A stretch of DNA of 64,000 nt from Ferrovibrio sp964218355. GTDB lineage: Bacteria > Pseudomonadota > Alphaproteobacteria > Ferrovibrionales > Ferrovibrionaceae. Positions 1-13,163 of the stretch are shown here, piece by piece. Below the pieces are notes generated by a model. The model made no database searches and was not told the DNA's origin. It saw only the letters and a list, made by a program, of their open reading frames with translations. The DNA lies in assembly GCF_964218355.1 (NCBI RefSeq), contig NZ_CAXPMC010000016.1:124001-188000 (forward strand), in the 5' to 3' direction. Numbering within the stretch: position 1 is the first letter of the stretch; each line of letters begins with the position of its first letter. The translations under genes were made by a program, and so were the position numbers.

Positions 1-776
1 ACGAGGGGAAGCATGGCGGCCGCACCTTCCTCTGCCTGCACGGCCAGCCGACCTGGAGCTATCTCTACCGGCGGATGATCCCGGTCTTCACAGCAGCCGG
101 CCATCGCGTGGTGGCGCCGGACCTGTTCGGTTTCGGCCGCTCCGACAAGCCGCGCGACGAGTCGGTCTATAGCTTCGATTTCCACCGCGACAGCCTGATC
201 GCCCTGATCCGGGCCCTGAACCTGCAGGATATTGTGCTGGTCTGCCAGGACTGGGGCGGACTGCTGGGCCTGACCATCCCGATGAAGATGCCGGAGCGGT
301 TCGCGGGCCTGCTGGTGATGAACACGGCGCTGGGCACCGGCGACGCGCCGCTGACGCAGGGCTTCCTCGACTGGCGCGCCTGGAACAACAAGAATCCGGA
401 CATGCCGGTCGCCAGGCTGATGCAGCGCAGCTGCCCGCATCTGAGCGAAGCCGAAGCCGCCGCCTACGAAGCGCCCTATCCCGACGCCGATTACAAGGGC
501 GGCGTGCGGCGCTTTCCGAATCTGGTGCCGGATTCACCCGAGGCCGGCGGCGCCGCGCATTCGCGGCGGGCGCGGGATTTCTGGAAGAATGAATGGGCCG
601 GCAGGAGCTTCATGGCCATCGGCATGACCGATCCGGTGCTCGGGCCGCCGGTGATGCGCAGCCTGCAGAGGCTGATCAGGAACTGCCCGGCGCCGCTGGA
701 ACTCGGCGAGGCCGGACATTTCGTGCAGGAATGGGGCGAGCGCGTCGCCAGGGAAGCGCTCGCCGCCGGTCTGTAG
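1..776 (+). CDS. Haloalkane dehalogenase (HLD-I type), 5' end missing
   Basis: The frame is open from base 3, so the start lies outside the window; 257 residues are visible, most of the usual ~300. The family are alpha/beta hydrolases that replace halogen with hydroxyl on haloalkanes in the cytoplasm. Visible residues: oxyanion/halide loop HGQPTWSYLYR (13-23), nucleophile elbow CQDWGG with nucleophile Asp83 and halide-binding Trp84, acid Asp210 in GMTDPVLGP, and base His239 in GHFVQEWGE. An acidic partner at this position and the adjacent Trp are typical of subfamily I, the DhlA/DhmA group. The gene is convergent with the next one, with a 1-bp gap. The fold and catalytic triad are clear; the natural substrate is unknown and could be an epoxide or another ester-like compound. 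Confidence 0.9.
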   Translation, partial: EGKHGGRTFLCLHGQPTWSYLYRRMIPVFTAAGHRVVAPDLFGFGRSDKPRDESVYSFDFHRDSLIALIRALNLQDIVLVCQDWGGLLGLTIPMKMPERFAGLLVMNTALGTGDAPLTQGFLDWRAWNNKNPDMPVARLMQRSCPHLSEAEAAAYEAPYPDADYKGGVRRFPNLVPDSPEAGGAAHSRRARDFWKNEWAGRSFMAIGMTDPVLGPPVMRSLQRLIRNCPAPLELGEAGHFVQEWGERVAREALAAGL

Positions 777-777
777 G

Positions 778-1230
778 CTATTTGGCGAAGATCATCTCGT
801 CGTTGGCGAAGGCCTTGAATTCGAGGGCGTTGCCCGAAGGGTCGAGGAAAAACATGGTGTGCTGCTCGCCCACCTCGCCCTCGAAACGCACATAGGGCTC
901 GATGATGAACGTGATGCCGGCATCGGTCAGCTTCCTGGCCAGGGCCTTCCAGTCCGGAATGGTCAGGATCACGCCGAAATGCTTGACCGGCACATCGTGG
1001 CCATCGACCGCGCCGGCTTTCTTGTAGCCGGTTTCCTCCGGCGCCAGATGCGCCACCACCTGGTGACCGTAGAAGTCGAAATCGACCCAGCTTTCCGACG
1101 ACCGGCCCTCTTCGCAGCCCAGCAGATCGCCATAGAAAGCGCGAGCCTCGGCAATGTCGCGAACCGGAAAGGCCAGGTGGAAGGGGCGGATGGTACGGGT
1201 CTGCGCTTTCGCGGGGGTCAGGGCATTCAT
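778..1230 (-). CDS. VOC family protein (glyoxalase/dioxygenase fold)
   Basis: A 150-residue vicinal-oxygen-chelate protein. Such proteins bind one divalent metal and act as lyases, dioxygenases or resistance proteins. The two beta-alpha-beta-beta-beta modules are visible. Candidate metal ligands are His18 (PFHLAFPV), His84 (VKHFGVIL) and Glu137 (DPSGNALEFK), the usual spacing. The start is supported by GGAG eight bases upstream. It is divergent from the LysR gene with an 85-bp gap, so it is a natural candidate target of that regulator. The substrate cannot be told from the sequence. Annotators often call such proteins glyoxalase-like or bleomycin-resistance-like; I would not narrow it further. 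Confidence 0.85.
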   Translation of the reverse strand: MNALTPAKAQTRTIRPFHLAFPVRDIAEARAFYGDLLGCEEGRSSESWVDFDFYGHQVVAHLAPEETGYKKAGAVDGHDVPVKHFGVILTIPDWKALARKLTDAGITFIIEPYVRFEGEVGEQHTMFFLDPSGNALEFKAFANDEMIFAK

Positions 1231-1315
1231 GGGGGGCTCCTTGCTGGCCGGAACGGTATCGGCGCGATGATAGCCGCTGGCCTGCCGGCCACAATCGATT
1301 TAAACTCGCCACGCT

Positions 1316-2242
1316 ATGAGTTTTTCTCATGATAGCCGGTTGCCGTCGCTGAATGCCCTGCGCGCCTTCGAGGCGGCCGGCCGGCATCTCAGCTTCACCC
1401 GCGCGGCCACCGAACTGCATGTCACCCAGGGTGCCGTCAGCCGGCTGGTCAAACAGCTGGAAGAGGATCTGGGCACAAAGCTGCTGGAACGCGGCCCGCG
1501 CGGCCTCGCGCTGACCGCCGCCGGCGCCGCCTATCTGCCCAGCCTGAGCGATGCCTTCCAGCGCCTGACGGCCGCGACCCGGCTGGTGGCCCGCCCGGCG
1601 CGGCCGGCCAACCATCTGGCCATCACCATGCTGCCCACCTTCGCCATGCGCTGGTTCATGCCCCGACTGGCCGGCTTCCACCGCCGCCACCCGGCGATCA
1701 CTGTGGACGTCACCGCGGTCGACCGGCCGGTGGATTTCTCTGCCGAGCCGGTGGATGTCGGCATCCAGTATGGCCCGCATGCAGCTGCCGCCGACTGGCC
1801 CGCAGGCCTGACCGCCGAATTTCTCATGGGCGAGACGGTCATTCTGGTGGCCAGCCCGGCCCTGCTGAAGGCGAAACCCCTGAAGCGCGCCGCCGATATC
1901 GGCCGCCATGTGCTGCTGACCCATTCGACCCGGCCGCGGGCCTGGGCGGAATGGTTCGCCGCCGCCGGGCTGACTGCGGCGAAACCGGCGGCCGGCCCGG
2001 CCTTCGAGCATTTCTTCATGTCGATCGAGGCAGCCGTCAACGGCCTCGGGCTGGCGCTGGTACCGGAGATGTATGTGCGGGCCGAACTGGCCGATGGCCG
2101 GCTGGCCGAGCCGCTGCCGGATATCCGCCTGCAACGCCCGGGCGGCTATTACCTGCTCTGCCTGGCCGGACGGGAACGCGAGCCGGCAATCCGTACCTTC
2201 CGCGACTGGCTGCTCGCCGAAACCGCGCCTCTGCGAAAATAG
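1316..2242 (+). CDS. LysR-family transcriptional regulator, GcvA-like
   Basis: A 308-residue LysR regulator of typical length. The N-terminal winged helix-turn-helix (about residues 9-68) begins with LPSLNALRAFEAAGRHLSF, the signature of the GcvA/AmpR-like branch, followed by the recognition helix region VTQGAVSRLVKQLEEDLG. The rest is a periplasmic-binding-protein-type effector domain (about 95-300). It is divergent from the VOC gene and convergent with argB (4-bp gap). LysR proteins commonly control a divergently transcribed neighbour and themselves, so the 85-bp gap at 1231-1315 probably holds both promoters and the operator. The effector is unknown. Confidence 0.9.
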   Translation: MSFSHDSRLPSLNALRAFEAAGRHLSFTRAATELHVTQGAVSRLVKQLEEDLGTKLLERGPRGLALTAAGAAYLPSLSDAFQRLTAATRLVARPARPANHLAITMLPTFAMRWFMPRLAGFHRRHPAITVDVTAVDRPVDFSAEPVDVGIQYGPHAAAADWPAGLTAEFLMGETVILVASPALLKAKPLKRAADIGRHVLLTHSTRPRAWAEWFAAAGLTAAKPAAGPAFEHFFMSIEAAVNGLGLALVPEMYVRAELADGRLAEPLPDIRLQRPGGYYLLCLAGREREPAIRTFRDWLLAETAPLRK

Positions 2243-2246
2243 CCCC

Positions 2247-3161
2247 TCAGGGCGTCCTTTCGATCATCGTGCCGACGCCATGGGGCGTGAACAGCTCGAG
2301 CAGCAGCACATGCGGGATACGGCCATCGAGGATATGGGCCGCAGCCACGCCGCCGCGCACCGCATCGAGGCAGGTCTCGACCTTGGGGATCATGCCGCCC
2401 GAGATGGTGCCGTCACCCATCAGCACCAGTGCTTCCTTGGCGGTCAGGGTCGGAATCAGGTGCTTGTCCTTGTTCAATACGCCGGCCACGTCGGTCAGCA
2501 TCAGCAGCTTGCTGGCCCCTACTGCGGCGGCAATGGCGCCAGCCGAGGTATCGGCATTGATGTTGTAGGTTTCGCCGTTCTCGCCGATGCCGATTGGCGC
2601 CACCACCGGGATCAGGTTGGAATTCTGCATGGTGCGCAGGATCTCCGGATTGACCCGGACCGGCTCGCCGACGAAGCCGAGATCGAGCAGCTTCTCGATA
2701 TTCGAGCCCGGATCGCGCACCGAACGACGCAGTTTGCGCGCCTCGATCAGCCGGCCATCCTTGCCGGACAGGCCGATACCGGTGCCGCCGGCGCCGTTGA
2801 TCGCCGTGACGATCTGCTTGTTGATCGAACCTGCCAGCACCATCTCGACGATCTCGACGGTGGCCTGGTCGGTCACACGCAGGCCATCGACGAATTCGCT
2901 CTTGATCTTCAGCCGCTCCAGCATCGCGCCGATCTGCGGGCCGCCGCCATGCACGACGATCGGATTGATCCCGACCTGCTTGATCAGCACGACATCGCGG
3001 GCGAACTGATGTGCCAGCTCCTCGTCGCCCATGGCATGACCGCCATATTTGATCACCATGGTCTGGCCGGCGAACCGGCGCATATAGGGCAGCGCCTCCG
3101 AGAGGACCTTGGCAGTGGCCTGCAGATGCGCTTCCAGGGGCTTCGGGCCGGTGGTTTTCAT
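2247..3161 (-). CDS. argB: Acetylglutamate kinase
   Basis: A 304-residue amino-acid kinase that phosphorylates N-acetyl-L-glutamate, the second and usually arginine-inhibited step of arginine synthesis. Visible: the N-terminal helix region LSEALPYMRRFAGQT typical of arginine-sensitive hexameric enzymes, the phosphate-binding strand VIKYGGHAMGD (about 36-46), and the substrate loop VVHGGGPQIGAML. Near the C-terminus GMIPKVETCLDAVRGGV is the conserved ArgB segment. The start is supported by AAGGA seven bases upstream. It is the last gene of the rpmH-rnpA-yidD-yidC-yihA-argB run, 48 bp after yihA, an order common in alphaproteobacteria. Confidence 0.97.
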   Translation of the reverse strand: MKTTGPKPLEAHLQATAKVLSEALPYMRRFAGQTMVIKYGGHAMGDEELAHQFARDVVLIKQVGINPIVVHGGGPQIGAMLERLKIKSEFVDGLRVTDQATVEIVEMVLAGSINKQIVTAINGAGGTGIGLSGKDGRLIEARKLRRSVRDPGSNIEKLLDLGFVGEPVRVNPEILRTMQNSNLIPVVAPIGIGENGETYNINADTSAGAIAAAVGASKLLMLTDVAGVLNKDKHLIPTLTAKEALVLMGDGTISGGMIPKVETCLDAVRGGVAAAHILDGRIPHVLLLELFTPHGVGTMIERTP

Positions 3162-3209
3162 GGCGATCCTTCTCGGGTCGGACGGACGGGCAGCAAGGCT
3201 GTGCCGGTT

Positions 3210-3875
3210 TTATACGGTCGCTTCGGCCAGCGCGGCAAGCTCGGCGCGCAGTTCCGGGATGCCGGCCCCCGCCGCACTGGATGTCACCCGGATGACAGGG
3301 TGAGCGGCGACATGCCGGGACAGAGCCGTGGCTGTGGCCGCCCGGACCTTCTCCAGTTCCACAGGTCCGACCTTGTCGGCCTTGGTCAGCACCACCTGGT
3401 AGATAACAGCCGACTTGTCGAGCAGCTTCATGATGTCTTCGTCGCCGGCCTTCAGCCCATGCCGGCCATCGACCAGCAGCAACACCCGCTGCAGCTCCGG
3501 CCGGCCCTTGAGGAAAGCCCGGGTGGTATCCGTCCAGGCGGCCGCCTTGGCTTTGCCGACCGAGGAATAGCCATAGCCGGGCAGGTCGACGAGGGTCATT
3601 TTCCCGGCACCCAGGTCGAAAAAATTCAGCTGCTGGGTCCGCCCGGGCGTGGTCGAAACCCGGGCCAGGGTCTTGCGGCCGGTCAGCGCATTGACCAGCG
3701 ACGATTTGCCGACGTTGGAGCGCCCGGCAAAGGCGATCTCGGGCCCGCGCGGAGGCGGCAGCTGGTCCATGATCATGGCGCCGGCAAAGAACTCGCAGGG
3801 TCCGGCAAACAGCAGCCGGCCGCGCTCCAGCGCGGCCGGCGTCAGTTCATCCTGTGCGGCCGGCAGATCGGCCAT
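3210..3875 (-). CDS. yihA: Ribosome biogenesis GTPase YihA/EngB
   Basis: A 221-residue Era/Obg-type GTPase needed for late assembly of the large ribosomal subunit. Motifs in order: G1 GRSNVGKSSL, G2 STTPGRTQ, G3 DLPGYGY, and G4 TKADK. The N-terminal extension before G1 (about 50 residues) is a little longer than in the E. coli protein, as usual in alphaproteobacteria. The gene starts 4 bp after yidC stops, so the two are co-transcribed and probably translationally coupled. Confidence 0.97.
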   Translation of the reverse strand: MADLPAAQDELTPAALERGRLLFAGPCEFFAGAMIMDQLPPPRGPEIAFAGRSNVGKSSLVNALTGRKTLARVSTTPGRTQQLNFFDLGAGKMTLVDLPGYGYSSVGKAKAAAWTDTTRAFLKGRPELQRVLLLVDGRHGLKAGDEDIMKLLDKSAVIYQVVLTKADKVGPVELEKVRAATATALSRHVAAHPVIRVTSSAAGAGIPELRAELAALAEATV

Positions 3876-3879
3876 GCGG

Positions 3880-5700
3880 TTACTTCTTCGGCTTGGCGGC
3901 CTTGGGGGCCGGCGGTTCGGGTTTTTCGGCGCCGCCGCCGATCTTCACGCCCATCCGCCTCATGATCACATACTGCTGGAGGATGCTCAGGGTATTGTTC
4001 CAGCTCCAGTAGATCACCAGGCCGGCCGCGAAATGCCCGAGCATGAAGGTGAAGACGACCGGCATCAGGGCAAAGATCTTCTGCTGCACCGGGTCCGGCG
4101 GCGTCGGGTTCATCTTCATCTGCAGATACATCGAGATGCCCATGATGATCGGCCAGACGCCGATCGAGATCACTGCCAGCGGCCCGAGCGCCGGCACATC
4201 CCAGGGCAGCAGGCCGAAACCATTCAGCCATGAGGTGGGGTCCGGCGCCGAGAGATCATGAATCCAGCCATAAAACGGCGCATGCCGCATCTCGATGGCG
4301 ATGTAGAGCACCTTGTAGAGGGCAAAGAAGACCGGAATCTGCAGCAGGATCGGCAGGCAGCCCGCTGCCGGATTGACCTTCTCCTTCTTGTAGAGGGCCA
4401 TCAGCTCCTTCTGCATCATTTCGCGATTGTCGGCATAGCGCTCGCGCAGCTTGGTCATTTCCGGCTGCAGCTTCTTCATCGCGCTCATCGCGACGTAAGA
4501 CTTGTAGGCCAGCGGGAAGAACAGCAGCTTGACGATGACGGTGACCGCCAGCATGGCGAGGCCGATGCTGCCGAGCAGGGCATGCAGGTTGTCGATTGCC
4601 CAGAACATCGGCCGGGTCAGGAAATGGAACCAGCCCCAGTCGATCGCAAGTTCAAACCGGGCGATATTCTTCTCCCGCTCGTAGCGGTCGATCAGCTTCA
4701 CTTCCTTGGCACCGGCAAACAGCAGGCTGGTGCTGCGCACCGACTGACCCGGGTCCAGCGCCATGCCGCCGCCGAGATAATCGGCCTGGTACAGGTCAGT
4801 CCCGCTTGCCGCCTTGCTGTGGCTGAAGCGCGCCTTCACACTCTGCTTGTCGCCGGGAACCAGCGCTGTCAGCCAGTATTTGTCGGTCAGGCCGAGCCAG
4901 CCACCGACGCTGTTGAATTCACGCGCGGAATCGCCAGCGATGTCGCTGTAGGTGAAATCCTTCAGCGTGCCGTTGTCGTCGCCGGTTTCCCGGAACACGC
5001 CAAGCGGCCCTTCATGCAGGATGTAGAGGCCGTCGGTTGTCGGCGTGCCATGGCGCGAAACCAGCGCATAGGGGAACAGCGTCACTGCCCTGTCGCCCTT
5101 GTTCTCGACGGTCTGGGTGACGGTGAAGAGGTAATTGTCATCGACCGCGATGCTGCGGCTGAACACAAGGCCCTGACCATTATCCCAGGTCAGGGTCACG
5201 GGCTGGGCCGGCGTCAGCGTGTCGCGGTCCGCAGTCCAGAGTGTCTTGCCGTCGGGCAGTGCCACGCCGCTGCCCTGGGCGGTCCAGCCGAATTCGGCAT
5301 AATAGGGCTGCGGGCCGCCGGCCGGCGAGAACAGATGGATCGGCTGGCTGCCCGGCTTGATGGTTTCCTTGTATTCCGGCAGCACAATGTCGTCGATCCG
5401 CGCGCCGGTCAGGTTGATCGAGCCGATGACGCGCTTGCCGGCGATCTTCACCCGCGGATTGCCGGCCAGCGCGGCCTCGCGCGTCACCGCCGCTTCCGCC
5501 GGCTGCTGCGGCAGTCCGGGCAGCTGCGGCAGGCTGCCGGCAGCCGGGGCCTGGCCGCCGGCAGCCGGAGTCTGTGCCTGCTGGGTCGCCTGCTGCTCGC
5601 GCAGGCGATCCTGCCTCGGTTTTTCGATGAGCAGCTGGAAGCCGAGCAGGATCGCCACCGAAACGACGATCGCAATGATGAGATTCTTCTGGTCGGACAT
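3880..5700 (-). CDS. yidC: Membrane protein insertase YidC
   Basis: A 606-residue inner-membrane insertase that places membrane proteins in the bilayer alone or with SecYEG. The N-terminal membrane anchor (about 6-26) is followed by a Pro/Ala/Gln-rich linker and a large periplasmic domain (about 60-345). The conserved insertase core with five membrane segments spans about 355-585 and includes GCLPILLQIPVFFALYKVL. The C-terminal tail is Lys-rich, as is typical where YidC contacts ribosomes. The start ATG overlaps the TGA of yidD as ATGA, so translation is coupled. Confidence 0.98.
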   Translation of the reverse strand: MSDQKNLIIAIVVSVAILLGFQLLIEKPRQDRLREQQATQQAQTPAAGGQAPAAGSLPQLPGLPQQPAEAAVTREAALAGNPRVKIAGKRVIGSINLTGARIDDIVLPEYKETIKPGSQPIHLFSPAGGPQPYYAEFGWTAQGSGVALPDGKTLWTADRDTLTPAQPVTLTWDNGQGLVFSRSIAVDDNYLFTVTQTVENKGDRAVTLFPYALVSRHGTPTTDGLYILHEGPLGVFRETGDDNGTLKDFTYSDIAGDSAREFNSVGGWLGLTDKYWLTALVPGDKQSVKARFSHSKAASGTDLYQADYLGGGMALDPGQSVRSTSLLFAGAKEVKLIDRYEREKNIARFELAIDWGWFHFLTRPMFWAIDNLHALLGSIGLAMLAVTVIVKLLFFPLAYKSYVAMSAMKKLQPEMTKLRERYADNREMMQKELMALYKKEKVNPAAGCLPILLQIPVFFALYKVLYIAIEMRHAPFYGWIHDLSAPDPTSWLNGFGLLPWDVPALGPLAVISIGVWPIIMGISMYLQMKMNPTPPDPVQQKIFALMPVVFTFMLGHFAAGLVIYWSWNNTLSILQQYVIMRRMGVKIGGGAEKPEPPAPKAAKPKK

Positions 5701-5948
5701 CAGACGGAACCTTGCTGTACGGATGAAGACGGCGGCACCGGGTCATAGCCGCTGCTGCCGAGGGGATGGCAGCGGGCCAGACGCCGCAGGGTCAGCCAGC
5801 CGCCGCGCACCGCGCCATGCCGTTCGAGAGCCTCGAGCGCATAGCAGGAGCAGGTCGGCTGGTAGCGGCAGTTATGACCGACCCACGGCGACAGGAACAA
5901 GCGGTAGGCCTGCACGGGCAGGGCCAGAAAGCGGGCCAGCGGCGTCAT
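5700..5948 (-). CDS. yidD: Membrane protein insertion efficiency factor YidD
   Basis: An 82-residue YidD protein, a small amphipathic membrane-associated factor that assists insertion. The family core is visible: LSPWVGHNCRYQPTCSCYA, with conserved cysteines, then ALERHGAVRGGWL and RCHPLGSSGYDPVP. I chose the start at 5948 because this ATG overlaps the TGA of rnpA as ATGA, and because the next ATG upstream (5993) would add 15 residues inside rnpA that the family lacks. Its own stop overlaps the yidC start in the same way, giving a chain of coupled genes. Confidence 0.93.
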   Translation of the reverse strand: MTPLARFLALPVQAYRLFLSPWVGHNCRYQPTCSCYALEALERHGAVRGGWLTLRRLARCHPLGSSGYDPVPPSSSVQQGSV

Positions 5949-6349
5949 GTCGCGGCCTCCGGAGCGGCGACCGGCGTTGGGGCCGCCTGCCACAGGCGCA
6001 GTTTCTTCAGGGCGGCTTCAAGATCGCGCCGCAGATCGGCAAAGGGCCGGGCTGGCGTCGCCTGGCGGGCAACCAGCACATAATCATGGCCACGCGCGGC
6101 ATGGCTCGACAGCATTTCGGCAGCCAGCGCCTTCAGGCGCCGCCGGGCGCGGTTGCGCAGCACGGCATTGCCGACCTTGCGCGAAGCCGTGAATCCGACG
6201 CGAAAGGCCGTGGCCGTTACAGTCGTATTGTCTGGTGGAGCGGGGGCGGCCTGCAGCAAGAGCCCCGGCAGCGCTACGCGCCGGTTGGCCGCCTGCACCC
6301 GGAGATAATCCGCGCGGCGGCGGAGTCGTTCGACGCCGCCCGACGCCAT
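5945..6349 (-). CDS. rnpA: Ribonuclease P protein component
   Basis: A 134-residue basic protein subunit of RNase P, which supports the catalytic RNA in maturing tRNA 5' ends. The family signature is GNAVLRNRARRRLKAL. The FTASRKVGNAV segment of the central sheet precedes it. The C-terminal part (PFADLRRDLEAALKKL) is the last helix. An upstream in-frame extension exists but would run through rpmH, so I placed the start at 6349, 11 bp after the rpmH stop. The extra C-terminal tail is Ala/Pro-rich and variable. Co-transcribed with rpmH and yidD. Confidence 0.95.
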   Translation of the reverse strand: MASGGVERLRRRADYLRVQAANRRVALPGLLLQAAPAPPDNTTVTATAFRVGFTASRKVGNAVLRNRARRRLKALAAEMLSSHAARGHDYVLVARQATPARPFADLRRDLEAALKKLRLWQAAPTPVAAPEAAT

Positions 6350-6360
6350 CGCGGCAAATC

Positions 6361-6495
6361 TTACGCCGAGAGCTTCTTGCGGCCCTGGGCGCGCCGGGCA
6401 GCGATCACCTTGCGGCCGCCTTTGGTGGCCATGCGCGCGCGGAAGCCGTGGCGACGCTTGCGCACCAGCTTGCTGGGTTGATAGGTCCGTTTCAC
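6361..6495 (-). CDS. rpmH: 50S ribosomal protein L34, GTG start
   Basis: A 44-residue protein, read by hand from the minus strand: it begins KRTYQPSKLVRKRRHGFRA after the initiator and ends GRKKLSA, the canonical L34 sequence at full length. The start codon is GTG (6493-6495) with GGAG upstream at usable spacing; no ATG lies in frame at the expected place. It is the first gene of the operon that runs through rnpA, yidD, yidC, yihA and argB. Its promoter is annotated separately at 6603-6631. Confidence 0.97.
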   Translation of the reverse strand: MKRTYQPSKLVRKRRHGFRARMATKGGRKVIAARRAQGRKKLSA

Positions 6496-6602
6496 AGCGG
6501 CTCTCCGTCTGACAGGCGTCTTTCCGCGGAAAACCGCCAAAGAAAGACACTTGAACGCACAAACAGGGGGCCCAAGCGGACCCCCGGCAAAATCGGTCCC
6601 GC

Positions 6603-6631
6603 TGTATACGGGCTCGCACCGGCAGAGTCAA
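6603..6631 (-). promoter_or_regulatory. Housekeeping promoter for rpmH operon
   Basis: On the minus strand TTGACT (6626-6631) and TATACA (6603-6608) are separated by exactly 17 bp. Both boxes match the sigma-70 consensus at five of six positions. The site lies about 108 bp upstream of the rpmH start codon, leaving a long leader. It is back to back with the rpmB promoter. Confidence 0.75.
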
Positions 6632-6678
6632 CGTGGTATTGGCCGCTTCCGCCCATGCTTTTTGCGGGCCCTTTGGTG

Positions 6679-6707
6679 TTGACGGCCGGGGGTCCAGCCC
6701 CTATAAC
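6679..6707 (+). promoter_or_regulatory. Housekeeping promoter for rpmB
   Basis: TTGACG (6679-6684) and TATAAC (6702-6707) are separated by exactly 17 bp, each matching the sigma-70 consensus at five of six positions. The -10 box lies 47 bp upstream of the rpmB start codon. Such well-matched boxes stand out in DNA this GC-rich and fit a strongly expressed ribosomal gene. Confidence 0.75.
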
Positions 6708-6754
6708 CGGCCGCCAATTTTACGGAATCACTGGAAAGTCTTAAGAGGTTCACC

Positions 6755-7051
6755 ATGGCTCGTCGCTGCGAAGTCACCGGCAAGGGCGTCCGGACCGGTA
6801 ACAATGTCAGCCACGCCAACAACAAGACGCGGCGGCGCTTCCTGCCCAACCTGCATGTCGTTTCGCTGATCAGCGAGGCGCTGGGCCGGGATGTCACCCT
6901 GCGGGTGTCGTCGCATGGCCTGCGCTCGGTCGAGCATAACGGCGGCATCGACAACTGGCTGCTGAAGACCCGCGACGACCGCCTGTCGGACGACGCGAAG
7001 GTGCTGAAGCGCAAGATCAAGAAGGCACTGGCGGCCAAGCAGGCGGCCTGA
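6755..7051 (+). CDS. rpmB: 50S ribosomal protein L28
   Basis: A 98-residue L28. The N-terminus MARRCEVTGKGVRTGNNVSH and the following NKTRRRFLPNL are the family signature. The C-terminal Lys-rich tail (RKIKKALAAKQ) is typical of alphaproteobacterial L28. A ribosome binding site AGAGG lies upstream. It is a single-gene unit: a strong promoter precedes it and a hairpin terminator follows. Confidence 0.97.
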   Translation: MARRCEVTGKGVRTGNNVSHANNKTRRRFLPNLHVVSLISEALGRDVTLRVSSHGLRSVEHNGGIDNWLLKTRDDRLSDDAKVLKRKIKKALAAKQAA

Positions 7052-7081
7052 GCCGCCCGTCCCGTCCGCACGGTTTTCCTG

Positions 7082-7111
7082 ACGCCCGCCGGAGCCCGCT
7101 CCGGCGGGCGT
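7082..7111 (+). terminator. Terminator after rpmB
   Basis: A perfect 13-bp GC-rich stem (7082-7094 with 7099-7111) with the four-base loop CCCG, 30 bp after the rpmB stop. Only two T residues follow directly, so it is a strong hairpin with a weak U-tract. It also sits between rpmB and the convergent phytase-like gene and may serve both. Confidence 0.7.
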
Positions 7112-7136
7112 TGCCGTTCGGCACCGGCAGCACCGG

Positions 7137-8120
7137 CTATTGCGGCTGCAGGCGGAAGACCATCAGCAGGGTCCGCTGCAGGGCATTCCGATTATCGTCG
7201 GACATGACATAGAACCAGACGCTGCCATCGGCGGCCGGTCGTGCGTCCAGGGCTTCCATGTTGTCGACAGAATATGGCCGCGCCAGTTCGGCCAGCAGCA
7301 GCGGCTGCCAGGCTTGGTCAGGCCCAGCGGCCTGCGTTGGTGGCAGCAGGCGCAGCCTTGCCCTGGGGCCGGCCAGCGGCCGGTAAAACCGCTCCAGCAC
7401 CACCACGCTGCCATCGGGCAGGGCAACGGCATCGGTCGGCGCGAAGTCGTCGGCCAGCGGCCATGATCGCGCCCACCACTGCCCGCCGCGATGCAGCCAG
7501 GCAGCCCCGCGGCCTGTGGCGCTGACTTCCCCTTCGCTCAGCAGCAGCAATCCGTCGCCGGACAGCACCGCCATGGCCTCGATCCCGCCATTGGCCGGCT
7601 GGCCTGCCAGCGCATCCGGAAGCGCCACCACCCCGACGGCCCGCCCGCCCGGCTCGGCATAGCGCCAAATTCGGTGCCGGTGCTCGAAAGCGACCAGCCA
7701 GCCGCCATCCGCGGTTCTGCGCAGGGCTTCGGCATCGCTGTCGCGCTTGTCCTCCAGGATCCGGCCCTGCGCATCGCGCAGCGGCAGGATTTCAGCGCGG
7801 GCGACATGGCGCGGCAGGCCCATGGCATCGGTGTCGAAATCGAGACGCAGCCAGTGGCCGGTATCCGAGATCGCCCACAGCCCGCCGCCATCCGGATCCA
7901 CCACGAGGCCGGAATAGCCGCCAAAACGCGAATCTTCGCTGGCCAGGACCAAACCACCCAGATAATCGAGGCGGCCGACCTGCCGCAGCGACGGATTCTG
8001 CGGATCAAGCACCAGTTCGGCATCGCGGACGGGAATCGGGCCGGCTGCAACCGGCGTCACGGGCGGCGCCAGCAGCAGTGCCAGAATTATCAAATGTTTA
8101 CCTTGTGGCAAGACCGTCAT
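7137..8120 (-). CDS. Exported esterase-like activity of phytase family protein
   Basis: A 327-residue protein with a signal peptide of about 26 residues (hydrophobic core LIILALLLAPPVTPVAA). The mature part has the repeated beta-propeller-like pattern of the 'esterase-like activity of phytase' family: FGGYSGLVVDPDGGGLWAISD, LEDKRDSDAEALRR, GIEAMAVLSGDGLLLLSE, SVDNMEALDARP. The acidic DAEAL, IEAM and NMEAL stretches recur at blade positions. The family is exported and its true substrates are poorly known. It is divergent from the large hybrid kinase, with 41 bp between start codons, so the two may share regulation. Function beyond the family name is not supported. Confidence 0.8.
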   Translation of the reverse strand: MTVLPQGKHLIILALLLAPPVTPVAAGPIPVRDAELVLDPQNPSLRQVGRLDYLGGLVLASEDSRFGGYSGLVVDPDGGGLWAISDTGHWLRLDFDTDAMGLPRHVARAEILPLRDAQGRILEDKRDSDAEALRRTADGGWLVAFEHRHRIWRYAEPGGRAVGVVALPDALAGQPANGGIEAMAVLSGDGLLLLSEGEVSATGRGAAWLHRGGQWWARSWPLADDFAPTDAVALPDGSVVVLERFYRPLAGPRARLRLLPPTQAAGPDQAWQPLLLAELARPYSVDNMEALDARPAADGSVWFYVMSDDNRNALQRTLLMVFRLQPQ

Positions 8121-8161
8121 GTTCTATGCTTTCCTGACACTTTTGCAACCTGCCGGGAGCC

Positions 8162-13126
<4,965 letters not shown>

Positions 13127-13163
13127 ACTGCCGGGTCGGGTGCCGCGGCATCAGATCGCGGCG

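Noticed and set aside
6496..6754. Chromosome origin next to rpmH
   Set aside because: No cluster of DnaA boxes or AT-rich unwinding element was seen and dnaA is not adjacent; in alphaproteobacteria rpmH is usually not at oriC.
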